A stretch of DNA of 64,000 nucleotides, from positions 152,134-216,133 of the forward strand of contig NZ_SLZF01000014.1 in NCBI RefSeq assembly GCF_004341515.1. The letters run 5' to 3'. Shown here piece by piece: positions 50,464 to 59,422 of this stretch; position 1 is the stretch's first letter, and every line of letters begins with the position of its first letter. This DNA comes from Allobosea sp. BK604. GTDB taxonomy: Bacteria; Pseudomonadota; Alphaproteobacteria; Rhizobiales; Beijerinckiaceae. Both the position numbers and the translations under genes were made by a program. A model generated the notes under the pieces. That model was not told the DNA's origin. It saw only the letters and a program-made list of their open reading frames with translations, and did not search any database.

Positions 50464-50503
50464 CGTCATCCCGGCCGAAGCAAAGCGGAGCGCCGGGATG
50501 ACG
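50464..50503. repeat. Palindrome with CGTCATCCCGGC arms
   Basis: CGTCATCCCGGC (50464-50475) pairs with GCCGGGATGACG (50492-50503) around a 16-base loop. This type is frequent in Hyphomicrobiales intergenic DNA. It lies 21 bases past the end of the leftward binding-protein gene. Confidence 0.75.
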
Positions 50504-50524
50504 GAGTGAAATTGCCGGACTCGC

Positions 50525-52114
50525 TCAGTCCACGCCGAGCGTGGTCAGGTCCTGGAACCAATGCTGCGCCAGCGTGAACTTCTTCACCTTGGGCGAGAGC
50601 GCATGCGGGTTGGTGTCGTGTACCACCCAAACAAGCACCGCGTCGTCGACGATCTGCGCATGCGCCTTGGCCAGCAGCTCGTCCTGCTTGGCGACATCGA
50701 AGGTCTTCATCGCTTCGTTCAGGTAGCCATCGACCACCGGGCTCGCGTAAGTGCCCCAGTTCACCCCGGTCGGCGCGACCTGGCTGGAATGGAAGAAGCG
50801 GATGATCGCGTAGAGCGGGTCCGAGGTCACATAGGCGATGTTGTTCGAGGTGATGCCGGCATTCATCTCGTCCTTCGCGCCCTTGCGCCAATGGGTGTAG
50901 AGCACCTCGAGTTCGACCACCTTGAACTCGATCTCGATGCCGACATCCTTGAGGTTCTGCTGGATGAACTCGTTCATCGGCAAAGAGAGCATCTGGCCGG
51001 TGCCGCCCTGCGCGATCACGAAGGTGGCCTTCAGCGGCTTGGCCGGGGAATAGCCGGCCTCGGCAACCAGTTTCTTCGCAGCTTCCGGATCGTACTTGAT
51101 CGAGAATGAGGGCTTGCCGAACCAGGGGCTCGCCGGATCGACCTGGCCGACGGCGGGCTTGGCGAGACCGTTCATCAGCGCGACGATGCCCTCGCGGTCG
51201 ATGGCGAGGTTCATCGCCTTGCGCAAGCGCACATCGGTCCAGGGCGAGCCGGGCGCCACGCTGAGATGGTAGTTCCAGACATGCGGCGTGACGTTCTCGA
51301 CGATCTTCATGCCTGCCGACTTGAGCTGCGGCACGGTGTCGGGGGCCGGGGTCTCGATCAGGTCGACCTGGCCGGAGATCAGCGCGTTGGTGCGCGACAG
51401 CACCTCGGGCATCGGGATCAGGACCAGCTTGTCGACCTTGGCGAGCCGGCTCCTGTTCCAATAGTCCTGGTTCTTGCTGAGTTCCGCCAGCTCTCGCGGC
51501 ACGAGCCTGGTCAGCTTGAACGGGCCGGTGCCCGAAGGCTGCTGGGCGAACTTGTCCCAATCGCGCCCGAGCTTCTCGTATTGCGCCGGGCTCGACACCA
51601 GGAACCAGAGCATCTGATAGGGGAAGAAGGAATCGACCACCTTGGTGGTGATCTCAACGGTCTTGCCGTCGATCTTGCGGTAGCTCACGACCGAGGGCAG
51701 GCGCGGCCTCACCTGGGCCGACTGGCGCCGGTCGTAATGTGGCGCCTTCTCGTTCAGCACCTTCTCCAGGTTCCAGATCACCGCGTCGGCGTCGAAGGCG
51801 CTGCCATCGTGGAATGTCACGCCCTCGCGCAGCGTGAACAGCCATTTCGTCGGGTCGGCGGGGTCGACCTTCCACTCGGTCGCCAGCCCCGGCACCAGCT
51901 TGCCCGGTCGGTCGGCGACATCCATCTCCCACGCGACCAGTGGGTCGTAGAGCGTATAGCCCGTGAACTTGTAGGCGCCGGCGCCGCGATCGGGCTGGCC
52001 GGAGGTCAGCGGGATGTCGGCCAGCGAGATGCCGTAGCGGACGACCGATTCCGCCTTGGCCCAGCTGGTCAAGGATAAGGCGAGGAACGCCGATACTGCC
52101 AAGCGTTTGAACAT
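50525..52114 (-). CDS. ABC transporter substrate-binding protein, family 5 (peptide type)
   Basis: A 529-residue periplasmic binding protein with a Sec signal peptide (MFKRLAVSAFLALSLTSWAK, cleaved near AKAES). The SBP_bac_5 domain shows LREGVTFHDGSAFDADAVIW near residue 96 and the later YDPEAAKKLVAEAGYSPAKP. No permease or ATPase genes are adjacent. The start codon directly follows a 9-bp-stem hairpin whose loop carries the ribosome site. Substrate could be peptides, opines or other amines. It is only distantly like the family member at 38775. Confidence 0.9.
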   Translation of the reverse strand: MFKRLAVSAFLALSLTSWAKAESVVRYGISLADIPLTSGQPDRGAGAYKFTGYTLYDPLVAWEMDVADRPGKLVPGLATEWKVDPADPTKWLFTLREGVTFHDGSAFDADAVIWNLEKVLNEKAPHYDRRQSAQVRPRLPSVVSYRKIDGKTVEITTKVVDSFFPYQMLWFLVSSPAQYEKLGRDWDKFAQQPSGTGPFKLTRLVPRELAELSKNQDYWNRSRLAKVDKLVLIPMPEVLSRTNALISGQVDLIETPAPDTVPQLKSAGMKIVENVTPHVWNYHLSVAPGSPWTDVRLRKAMNLAIDREGIVALMNGLAKPAVGQVDPASPWFGKPSFSIKYDPEAAKKLVAEAGYSPAKPLKATFVIAQGGTGQMLSLPMNEFIQQNLKDVGIEIEFKVVELEVLYTHWRKGAKDEMNAGITSNNIAYVTSDPLYAIIRFFHSSQVAPTGVNWGTYASPVVDGYLNEAMKTFDVAKQDELLAKAHAQIVDDAVLVWVVHDTNPHALSPKVKKFTLAQHWFQDLTTLGVD

Positions 52115-52146
52115 GAAGGAGCACCCTTTGAGGACGATGCTCCTTC
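52115..52146 (-). promoter_or_regulatory. Hairpin abutting the binding-protein start codon
   Basis: In the mRNA, GAAGGAGCA (from 52146) pairs with TGCTCCTTC (ending at 52115), a perfect 9-bp stem, and the AUG follows at the next base. The 14-base loop contains AAAGGG, the likely Shine-Dalgarno sequence. The GAAGGAG strand of the stem also looks like a Shine-Dalgarno. Such a structure could control translation. Confidence 0.55.
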
Positions 52147-52216
52147 GTCAGCAAGCGGTATGCCAGACACCAGCCGATGAACCGACTGTGATCGGCCGCT
52201 TCAGCTGCAGCTGCTG

Positions 52217-53155
52217 TTACCGCTTCGGCCAGGTCGCGCCGTTGGTATGCGTCATCACCGCGTAGAGCGAGGTCGTGCCGCAGATGAAGAGGCGGTTCAG
52301 CTTCGGCCCGCCCCAGGCGACGTTTGCGACGGTCTCGGGAATGCGCACCTTGCCGATCAGCGTGCCGTCCGGATCATAGACATGCACGCCGTCATTGGCG
52401 CTGCTCCAGAGCCGGCCGGTCGCATCGAAGCGGAAGCCGTCGAACAGCCCGGCGGTGCAGGTGGCGAAGACCTCCGACTTGCCGAGCGCCGTGCCGTCCT
52501 TGGTCAGCGCGACCTTGCGGATATGGCGCGGCCCCTTGTCCGGATCATGGCTCGCGCCGGTATCGGCGATGTAGAGCGCATTTTCATCGGGCCCGAAGGC
52601 GAGCCCGTTCGGCTTGACGAAATCATCGGCGACGATCGCGAGCGTGCCGCTTTGCGGGTCGATGCGATAGACATTGCAGCGGCCGATCTCGCTCTCGGCC
52701 TTGTCGCCCTCATAGTCGCTGCCGATGCCGTAATCGGGATCGGTGAACCAGATCGAGCCGTCCGACTTGACCACGACGTCGTTGGGCGAGTTCAGCCGCT
52801 TGCCCTGCCAATGGCTGGCGAGCACGGAGACCGAGCCGTCATGCTCGGTGCGGGTCACCTGCCGCCCGCCGTGCTCGCAGGTGACGAGCCTTCCCTCCAG
52901 GTCGACGGTGTTGCCGTTGGAGTTCCGCGCCGGCTGGCGGAAAGTGCCGACATGGCCGGTCGCTTCGTCGTAGCGCAGCATCCGGTCGTTCGGGATGTCG
53001 GACCAGACCAGCGTGCGATGCGCCGGGAACCAGGCCGGCCCTTCCGCCCAGCGCGAGCCGGTCCAGAGCCGCTCGATCCGCGCCGAGCCCGGCACGATAC
53101 GGTGGAAACGCGGGTCGTAAACCTCGACCCCGGTGCCTTCGATCACGCCGAACAT
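52217..53155 (-). CDS. SMP-30/gluconolactonase/LRE family protein
   Basis: A 312-residue six-bladed beta-propeller lactonase. Likely metal ligands are E38 (RWAEGPAW), an asparagine in RLNSPNDVVV (120-129) and an aspartate in the blade near YIADTGASHDPD. It should hydrolyse a sugar lactone to the acid in a sugar oxidation route. The start at 53155 has AGGAAAG upstream. It is 102 bases from the binding-protein gene, so the two may be co-transcribed, and next to a LysR gene in the same direction. Confidence 0.88.
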   Translation of the reverse strand: MFGVIEGTGVEVYDPRFHRIVPGSARIERLWTGSRWAEGPAWFPAHRTLVWSDIPNDRMLRYDEATGHVGTFRQPARNSNGNTVDLEGRLVTCEHGGRQVTRTEHDGSVSVLASHWQGKRLNSPNDVVVKSDGSIWFTDPDYGIGSDYEGDKAESEIGRCNVYRIDPQSGTLAIVADDFVKPNGLAFGPDENALYIADTGASHDPDKGPRHIRKVALTKDGTALGKSEVFATCTAGLFDGFRFDATGRLWSSANDGVHVYDPDGTLIGKVRIPETVANVAWGGPKLNRLFICGTTSLYAVMTHTNGATWPKR

Positions 53156-53242
53156 CTCTTTCCTCCCTGATTGGGGGCGGACAATCGGCGATTGTTTGGA
53201 GGTCAGCAAGATGGTGAGGCGCGGGAGGTCCCCGCGCTTTTC

Positions 53243-54148
53243 TCAAAGATCGAGCCCCGCATCCCAATACGGCGTCGCCCCATAGAGCTCGGCCAGATAA
53301 TCGACGAACACACGGACCTTCTGCTCCATGTGCCGCCGGCTCGGATAGACCGCGTAGACCGCGACGCGCTTGCCGCCCGAATAATCCGGCAGCACATGCA
53401 CGAGCTGGCCCGATTTGAGCTCCGGCCCGACATCCCAGGTCGAACGCAGGGCGATGCCGACGCCGCCGAGCAGCGCTTCGCGCACCACCTCGCTCGAATT
53501 CGTCCTGAGCGGCCCGGTGACGGCGACATTGACCGGCCCGGACGGGCCGTCGAGCCGCCATTGGTCGGCGTTATGGGCGATCAGCGTGTGCTGGGCCAAC
53601 TCCTCGACGCTGCCGGGCAGGCCGCGTTCCGCGACATAGCTCGGCGTCGCACAGAGCACGCGATGATTCGGCGCCAGCCTTTTTGCGACGAGGCTCGAAT
53701 CCTGCAAGTCGGCGATCCTGACCGCGAGATCGAATCCCTCGCCGATAATGTCGACGAAGGCATCGGTCAGGATCAGGTCGACCGTGACCATCGGGTTGGC
53801 GTCGAGGAAGGGTTTCAGGTGCGGCGCGATATGCAGCCGCCCGAACGAGGTCGGGGCCGAGACTCGCAAGGTCCCGCGCGCCTGACCCGAGCCGCTCGCA
53901 ACCCAGGCTTCGGCATCCTCGATCGAGGCCAGGATCGAGACGACGCGCTCGTAGAAGCCCTGGCCGGCCTCGGTCAGCGAGAGCTGCCGCGTCGTGCGCT
54001 GGAGCAGGCGCACGCCGAGCCGCTCTTCCAGCCTGCGGATGCGTTTCGAGATCACCGCCGGCGAGAGCTTCAGCTCGCGCCCGGCCGCCGACATGCTTTT
54101 CGCCGTGACGACATGGGCGAAGACGTCGAGATCGCCGAACCGGTCCAT
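53243..54148 (-). CDS. LysR-family transcriptional regulator
   Basis: A 301-residue regulator with helix-turn-helix SMSAAGRELKLSPAVISKRI (residues about 18-37) and a ligand domain ending in YLAELYGATPYWDAGLDL. It belongs to the CrgA/AaeR-like branch (ISKRIRRLEERLGVRLLQRT). It is divergent from glcD, 136 bases apart, so it may control glcDEF, although E. coli uses the GntR-type GlcC for this. The start at 54148 has GGGGGA upstream. The lactonase gene lies downstream in the same direction. Confidence 0.88.
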   Translation of the reverse strand: MDRFGDLDVFAHVVTAKSMSAAGRELKLSPAVISKRIRRLEERLGVRLLQRTTRQLSLTEAGQGFYERVVSILASIEDAEAWVASGSGQARGTLRVSAPTSFGRLHIAPHLKPFLDANPMVTVDLILTDAFVDIIGEGFDLAVRIADLQDSSLVAKRLAPNHRVLCATPSYVAERGLPGSVEELAQHTLIAHNADQWRLDGPSGPVNVAVTGPLRTNSSEVVREALLGGVGIALRSTWDVGPELKSGQLVHVLPDYSGGKRVAVYAVYPSRRHMEQKVRVFVDYLAELYGATPYWDAGLDL

Positions 54149-54284
54149 GCTTCCCCCAGTTTTTCTCTTTGGGAAATAATCATGGCCTTTAGCCACGCTG
54201 CAAGCGAGTTCGAATTGCTCTAACCTATTGGCAAAGAGCGGGCTATGAGCAAACTGACCCCGCCGCGCCTCGAGGAGATCCAGC

Positions 54285-55721
54285 ATGAGCGCCATCGCGT
54301 TCCCCATTCCGCGGGCCGATATCCTGGCGCGGCGCGACGAGATCATCGCCGGGCTGAAGCCGTTGGTCGCGGCGGAGGCGCTGATCACCTCCGACGACGA
54401 GCGCCGCCCCTACGAGACCGACGCGCTGACCGCCTATCGCCGCATGCCGCTCGCCGTCGTGCTGCCCTCGACCACGCAGGAGGTCGCGGCGGTTCTGTCC
54501 TATTGCCGCGAGCAGGGTGTGCCGGTCGTGCCGCGCGGGGCGGGGACCTCGCTTGCCGGCGGTGCGATCCCGCAGGAGGACGCCATCGTCATCGGCGTCT
54601 CCAAGATGAACCGCATCCTCGAGATCGACTATGCCAACCGCGTCGCCAAGGTGCAGGCCGGCGTCACCAATCTCGCCGTCACCGGCGCGGTCTCGGCCGA
54701 GGGCTTCTTCTATGCGCCCGACCCGTCCTCCCAGCTCGCCTGCTCGATCGGCGGCAATATCGGCATGAACTCGGGCGGCGCCCATTGCCTGAAATACGGC
54801 GTCACCACCAACAACGTGCTCGGCGTCACGCTGGTTATGCTCGATGGCAGCATCGTCGAGATCGGCGGCGCCCATCTCGATGCGCCCGGCCTCGACCTGC
54901 TTGGCCTGATCGTCGGCTCGGAAGGCCAGCTCGGCATCGTCACCGAGGCGACCGTGCGCATCCTGCGTTCGGCCGAGGGCGCGCGCCCGGTGCTCTTCGG
55001 CTTCCCGACCAGCGAGGAGGCCGGCGCCGCCGTCGCCGCGATCATCGCCGCCGGCATCATCCCGGTCGCGATGGAGTTCATGGACAAGCCTGCCATCGAG
55101 ATCTGCGAGGCCTTCGCCAAGGCCGGCTACCCGATGGATGTCGAGGCTCTGCTGATCATCGAGGTCGAGGGCTCCGACGAGGAGATGGACGCCCAGCTCG
55201 CCCGCATCGTCGCCATCGCGCGCGAGCACAACGTCAAGCGGGTCAAGGAGAGCAAGTCGGCCATGGAGACGGCCGCGATCTGGAAGGGCCGCAAATCGGC
55301 CTTCGGCGCCACCGGGCGCATCGCCGACTATATCTGCATGGACGGCACCATCCCGACCGGGCAACTGCCCTTCGTGCTCCGGCGCATGGACGAGATCATC
55401 AAGGGCTATGGCCTGCGCGTCGCCAATGTCTTCCATGCCGGCGACGGCAACCTGCACCCGCTGATCCTCTACAACTGCAACGATCCGGTCGAAGCGCAGA
55501 AGGCCGAGGATGCCGGCAACGACATCCTCAAGCTCTGCGTCGAGGTCGGTGGCTGCCTCACCGGCGAGCACGGCGTCGGCATCGAGAAGCGCGACCTGAT
55601 GAATGTCCAGTTCAACCCGGAGGACCTCGCCCAGCAGATGCGCGTGCGCGCGGTCTTCGACGGCCAATGGCTCTTGAACCCGGCCAAGGTCTTCCCGCTC
55701 GAAGGCAGGATCGCCGCGTGA
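54285..55721 (+). CDS. glcD: Glycolate oxidase FAD-linked subunit GlcD
   Basis: A 478-residue FAD subunit. The FAD loop PRGAGTSLAGGA (83-94), the glycine-rich SIGGNIGMNSGGAHCLKYG and VFHAGDGNLHPL (metal-binding His) are present, and the C-terminus LNPAKVFPL is the family end. It oxidises glycolate (or lactate) to glyoxylate with GlcE and GlcF at the inner membrane. A 4-bp overlap with glcE (55718-55721) shows coupling. No Shine-Dalgarno better than GAGGAG is seen near 54269. Confidence 0.95.
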   Translation: MSAIAFPIPRADILARRDEIIAGLKPLVAAEALITSDDERRPYETDALTAYRRMPLAVVLPSTTQEVAAVLSYCREQGVPVVPRGAGTSLAGGAIPQEDAIVIGVSKMNRILEIDYANRVAKVQAGVTNLAVTGAVSAEGFFYAPDPSSQLACSIGGNIGMNSGGAHCLKYGVTTNNVLGVTLVMLDGSIVEIGGAHLDAPGLDLLGLIVGSEGQLGIVTEATVRILRSAEGARPVLFGFPTSEEAGAAVAAIIAAGIIPVAMEFMDKPAIEICEAFAKAGYPMDVEALLIIEVEGSDEEMDAQLARIVAIAREHNVKRVKESKSAMETAAIWKGRKSAFGATGRIADYICMDGTIPTGQLPFVLRRMDEIIKGYGLRVANVFHAGDGNLHPLILYNCNDPVEAQKAEDAGNDILKLCVEVGGCLTGEHGVGIEKRDLMNVQFNPEDLAQQMRVRAVFDGQWLLNPAKVFPLEGRIAA

Positions 55722-56905
55722 CCATCCATACTCCCACGACCGAAGCCCAGGCCTGCGCGGTCGTCGCCTCCATCGTCGCGACCGGCATACCGCTCAGCAT
55801 CCGCGGCGGCGGCACGCGCTCGGGCCTCGGCCGCCCGATCCAGGTCGTCAGCACGCTCTCCAGCGCGGGGCTCACCGGCATCACGCTCTACGAACCGGCC
55901 GAGATGGTGATCGCCGCGCGCGCCGGCACCCCGCTGTCGCTGGTGCAGGAGACCTTGGCGGAGCGCGGCCAGATGCTGCCCTTCGAGCCGATGGACCATC
56001 GCCCGCTGCTCGGCACCACCGGCGAGCCGACCATCGGCGCGGTCGCGGCCGGCAACATCTCCGGCCCGCGCCGCATCAATGCCGGCGCCGCGCGCGACTC
56101 GCTGATCGGCATCCGGCTGATCAATGGCCGCGGCGAGGCGATCAAGTCGGGGGGGCGCGTGATGAAGAACGTCACCGGCCTCGACCTGGTGAAGCTCGTC
56201 GCCGGCAGCCATGGCACGCTCGGCTTCCTCACCGAGGTCACCTTCCGTGTGCTGCCCAAGCCGGAGCGCATCGCCACGCTCACTTGGCAAGGCCTAGCCG
56301 ATGATGCCGCCATCGCGCTGCTCTCGGCCGCGCTCGGCTCGCCCTTCGAGCCGATGGCGGCAGCGCATCTGCCGGCCGGCATCGGTGCCGAGCATGCCCG
56401 TACCGTGCTGCGCCTGGAGAATTTTTCCGACTCGATCGACTACCGCGGCAAGGCGCTGGCCGAACTGTTCAGCCGCAACGGCCAGCCCCAGCAGAGCGAA
56501 GGCTCGGCCTCGGAGGCGCTCTGGGCCGAGATCCGTGACGCCAGCTTCTTCGCCGGCACGCAGGAGGCGGTCTGGCGGCTCTCGCTCGCCCCGGGCAACG
56601 GTCCGCGCGCCACAGCCGCGATTGCCAGGGCCGTGCCGCAGGCGCGCTGGTTCTACGATTGGGGCGGCGGCCTGGTCTGGCTCGCGGTTCCCGCCGAGGG
56701 CGATGCCGGCGCGGCCGCGATCCGTGCGGCGATCAGGCCGCTCGGCGGCCATGCCACGCTGGTGCGCGCGCCCGATGCGGTCCGCGCCGCAGTCCCGGTT
56801 TTCGAGCCGCTCTCCGAGCCGCTCATGCGGGTCAGCGCCGGCATCAAGCAGAGTTTCGATCCGGCCGGTATTTTCGAGCCCGGCCGGATGTATGCGGGGA
56901 TTTGA
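55718..56905 (+). CDS. glcE: Glycolate oxidase subunit GlcE
   Basis: A 395-residue FAD-binding subunit that begins with GTG overlapping the glcD stop. The FAD region reads LSIRGGGTRSGLGRP near residue 26, followed by VAAGNISGPRRINAGAARDS and GGRVMKNVTGLDLVKLVAGS. Shorter C-terminal half than GlcD, as is usual for GlcE. The role is the second flavoprotein of the glycolate oxidase complex. Confidence 0.93.
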   Translation: MTIHTPTTEAQACAVVASIVATGIPLSIRGGGTRSGLGRPIQVVSTLSSAGLTGITLYEPAEMVIAARAGTPLSLVQETLAERGQMLPFEPMDHRPLLGTTGEPTIGAVAAGNISGPRRINAGAARDSLIGIRLINGRGEAIKSGGRVMKNVTGLDLVKLVAGSHGTLGFLTEVTFRVLPKPERIATLTWQGLADDAAIALLSAALGSPFEPMAAAHLPAGIGAEHARTVLRLENFSDSIDYRGKALAELFSRNGQPQQSEGSASEALWAEIRDASFFAGTQEAVWRLSLAPGNGPRATAAIARAVPQARWFYDWGGGLVWLAVPAEGDAGAAAIRAAIRPLGGHATLVRAPDAVRAAVPVFEPLSEPLMRVSAGIKQSFDPAGIFEPGRMYAGI

Positions 56906-56917
56906 CCCGCCTCTTAT

Positions 56918-57006
56918 CGTCATGGTCGGGCTTGTCCCGACCATCCACGTCTCCCCTTCAACCGCGTCGCAAGACGTGGATGCTCGGCACAAGGCCGAGC
57001 ATGACG
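56918..57006. repeat. Palindromic element inside glcDEF
   Basis: CGTCATGGTCGGGCTTGTCC and GACAAGGCC-type halves: the left side has CGTCATGGTCGGG...CCACGTCT, the right AGACGTGG...CCGAGCATGACG, ending at 57006. Parts such as CCACGTCT and AGACGTGG pair exactly. It is another common Hyphomicrobiales intergenic repeat and here splits glcE from glcF. Confidence 0.75.
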
Positions 57007-57035
57007 GGGAGGGAACCGGATGCGAGCCTTAAGTC

Positions 57036-58430
57036 ATGCAAACCAATTTCACGCCCGAACGTCTCGCCTCCGACCCGCGCATGCCGGCCTCGGAAAAGAT
57101 CCTGCGCACCTGCGTCCATTGCGGCTTCTGCACCGCGACCTGCCCGACCTATCTCCTGCTCGGCGACGAGCTCGATTCGCCGCGCGGTCGCATCTACCTG
57201 ATCAAGGACATGCTGGAGAACGGCAAGCCCGCCACCGAGCAGGTGGTGACGCATATCGACCGCTGCCTCTCCTGCCTCTCCTGCATGACGACCTGCCCCT
57301 CGGGCGTGAACTACATGCACCTCGTCGACCATGCCCGCGCCCATATCGAGGAGACCTATCAGCGCTCCTGGCATGACCGGCTGCTCAGGCGCGTGCTCGC
57401 GGCGGTGCTGCCCTATCCCGACCGCTTCCGCGCCGCGATGCTGGCTGCCCGGATCGGCAAGCCCTTCGCCGGCCTGCTCGGCGCGCTGCCGCTGGTCGGC
57501 GAGCGCCTCAAGGCGATGCTCGCGCTGGCGCCCTGGTCACTGCCCGGCCGCTCGGCCTGGGAAGGGCCGCAGAGCTTTCCTGCCGCCGGTGGCGAGGCCC
57601 GTGCGAAGCGCGTCGCCATTCTCTCCGGCTGCGCCCAGCCGGTGCTCGATCCCGCCATCAACGAGGCGACGATCCGCCTGCTGACCCGCCACGGCGTCGA
57701 GGTCGTGCTGCCGAAGGGAGAGGGCTGCTGCGGCGCGCTCGTCCATCATATGGGCCAGGAGCATGATGCGCTCGCCTTCGCCCGGCGCAATATCGACGCC
57801 TGGACGGCCGAGATCGACGTCGAGGGACTCGACGCCATCCTGATCACCGCCTCCGGCTGCGGCACCACGATCAAGGATTACGGCTTCATGTTCCGCAACG
57901 AGCCGGCCTATGCCGAGAAGGCAGCCAAGGTCTCCGCGCTCGCCAAGGACATCACCGAATTCGCGGAGACGCTCGAGCTGCGTCATGTTCGCGATCCCGG
58001 CTTCCAGATCGCCTATCACTCCGCCTGCTCGATGCAGCACGGCCAGCAGCTCAAGGACGGGCCGAAGCGCCTGCTCGGCGAGGCCGGCTTCAAGGTCAGG
58101 GAGGTGCCGGAAGGCCATATCTGCTGCGGCTCGGCCGGCGTCTACAACATCCTCCAGCCCGAGCTCGCCGGCCAGCTGCGCGAGCGCAAGATCGGCAATA
58201 TCGAGCGGACCAAGCCGCTCATCGTCGCCACCGGCAATATCGGCTGCATGACCCAGCTCGCGAAGGGCTTTGCCGACAAGGGCGCGGCGACGCCGGTGGT
58301 CCACACTGCCGAACTGCTCGACTGGACGACGGGCGGCCCGCTTCCGGACAAGCTGGCCCGGGCGGGGATCAAGGATGTGCCCGCCACCGGGCCGCGCCCG
58401 CGCAAGGACATGCTCTTCGCGGCCGAATGA
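57036..58430 (+). CDS. glcF: Glycolate oxidase iron-sulfur subunit GlcF
   Basis: A 464-residue protein with two [4Fe-4S] ferredoxin motifs, C26/C29/C32/C36 (CVHCGFCTATCP) and C77/C80/C83/C87 (CLSCLSCMTTCP), and two CCG domains (GEGCCGALVHHMG; HICCGSAGVYN) that bind heme or another cofactor in heterodisulfide-reductase relatives. It passes electrons from GlcDE to the quinone pool. The gap of 130 bases after glcE is filled by a palindrome. Confidence 0.95.
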   Translation: MQTNFTPERLASDPRMPASEKILRTCVHCGFCTATCPTYLLLGDELDSPRGRIYLIKDMLENGKPATEQVVTHIDRCLSCLSCMTTCPSGVNYMHLVDHARAHIEETYQRSWHDRLLRRVLAAVLPYPDRFRAAMLAARIGKPFAGLLGALPLVGERLKAMLALAPWSLPGRSAWEGPQSFPAAGGEARAKRVAILSGCAQPVLDPAINEATIRLLTRHGVEVVLPKGEGCCGALVHHMGQEHDALAFARRNIDAWTAEIDVEGLDAILITASGCGTTIKDYGFMFRNEPAYAEKAAKVSALAKDITEFAETLELRHVRDPGFQIAYHSACSMQHGQQLKDGPKRLLGEAGFKVREVPEGHICCGSAGVYNILQPELAGQLRERKIGNIERTKPLIVATGNIGCMTQLAKGFADKGAATPVVHTAELLDWTTGGPLPDKLARAGIKDVPATGPRPRKDMLFAAE

Positions 58431-58436
58431 GCCCTA

Positions 58437-58538
58437 AAGCATTTTCGAGCGAAGTGGACACCGGTTCGCGTGAAGAAAATGCGTCAAAACAAATAGATAG
58501 AGCATTTCCGCGTTTCGGAGAAACGCGGAAATGCTCTA
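58437..58538 (+). repeat. Repeat family A with a perfect 19-bp hairpin
   Basis: Best-preserved copy in the window. Module 2 is TAGAGCATTTCCGCGTTTC (58498-58516), loop GGA, and the exact complement (58520-58538). It lies between convergent glcF and the lipoprotein gene, and its last three bases are the lipoprotein stop codon on the minus strand. Confidence 0.95.
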
Positions 58539-59237
58539 TCCGCCATACATGGCGCTGCGCAGCTTCTGCTGCGCCGCGTTCATCGCCTGCTGCTTGGCGT
58601 TCATCGCATTGAGGGCCGCCTGCACCTTGGCCTGGACGGCCGGGTTGGAGATCTGGATCTGCGGGCCGCTGAACTTGATCACGGCCTTGTTCGCCTCGAT
58701 CAGGTCGGCGAGCGCGAGGATGGTGCCGAAGGTCTCGTCGGTGATCGGGAAGACCTCGCGGAAGGTGCCAACCGGCTGCGTCACCAGCTTGGCATAGGCC
58801 TGGCCGTAGACGGGGGCGAGATCCTCGGGCTGCTTCAGCGCCGCGCGTTCCTTGTCGGCCTCGGCGGTGGCGGCATCGAGCGCCTCGCGCATCTTGACGA
58901 AGCCCGCCCGCACTGCGGCAAGATCCGCCTTGCGATTGACCACCTCCTCGATCGAGCGCGGCATCGCGCCAGCGAGCGCCTGCTGCATCGGCTTCGCCAC
59001 CGACTCGTTCATCCGGTCGTGGAAGCGCGGAATGATCGCGTAATGCGCGGCGTATTCGCCAAAGCTCTTCTGCTTTTCCGCGTCCGGTCGGGGCAGGCGC
59101 ACGCCGGGCTTCGACAGTACATCGGTCTGCAGGAAGGCGATGAACGCCTTGCGCTGGTCGGCCTCGCTCGGGCTGCAGGCAGCGAGCAGCAGGCCGGCGA
59201 GCAGCGCGATGATGGTGGAGCGGAACGAGACAGGCAT
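58536..59237 (-). CDS. DUF3053-like lipoprotein
   Basis: A 233-residue lipoprotein. The signal peptide IIALLAGLLLAAC has a lipobox LLAAC with the lipid-bearing cysteine near residue 21, followed by SPSEADQRKAFIAFLQTDVL. The rest is helical with Ala/Gln-rich ends (KQQAMNAAQQKLRSAMYGG). It resembles DUF3053 (E. coli YiaF), a protein of unknown function. The start at 59237 (MPVSF) has AAGGAAAG upstream. Its stop codon comes from the repeat family A element. Confidence 0.8.
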   Translation of the reverse strand: MPVSFRSTIIALLAGLLLAACSPSEADQRKAFIAFLQTDVLSKPGVRLPRPDAEKQKSFGEYAAHYAIIPRFHDRMNESVAKPMQQALAGAMPRSIEEVVNRKADLAAVRAGFVKMREALDAATAEADKERAALKQPEDLAPVYGQAYAKLVTQPVGTFREVFPITDETFGTILALADLIEANKAVIKFSGPQIQISNPAVQAKVQAALNAMNAKQQAMNAAQQKLRSAMYGG

Positions 59238-59422
59238 GGGCTTTCCTTTCACGGAGGAGGCTGGAGCCTAGAGCGGCACTGTGACACCGCCTAGCGCGGT
59301 CGCGGGAGCCTGTCATGCGGGGCGAAAGCTGGCTTGCGCTTGCCCGCCGCGCCGCAGCGGGCTAACCCCACCCGCAAACCTTTCCGGGCAATCGCCCGCC
59401 GCGTCATCGAGAAGTGAAGTCC

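Noticed and set aside
54245..56905. An 886-codon frame that appears to join glcD and glcE
   Set aside because: In the first part it is out of frame with GlcD and gives an Arg-rich nonsense peptide. GlcE itself starts at the GTG at 55718.
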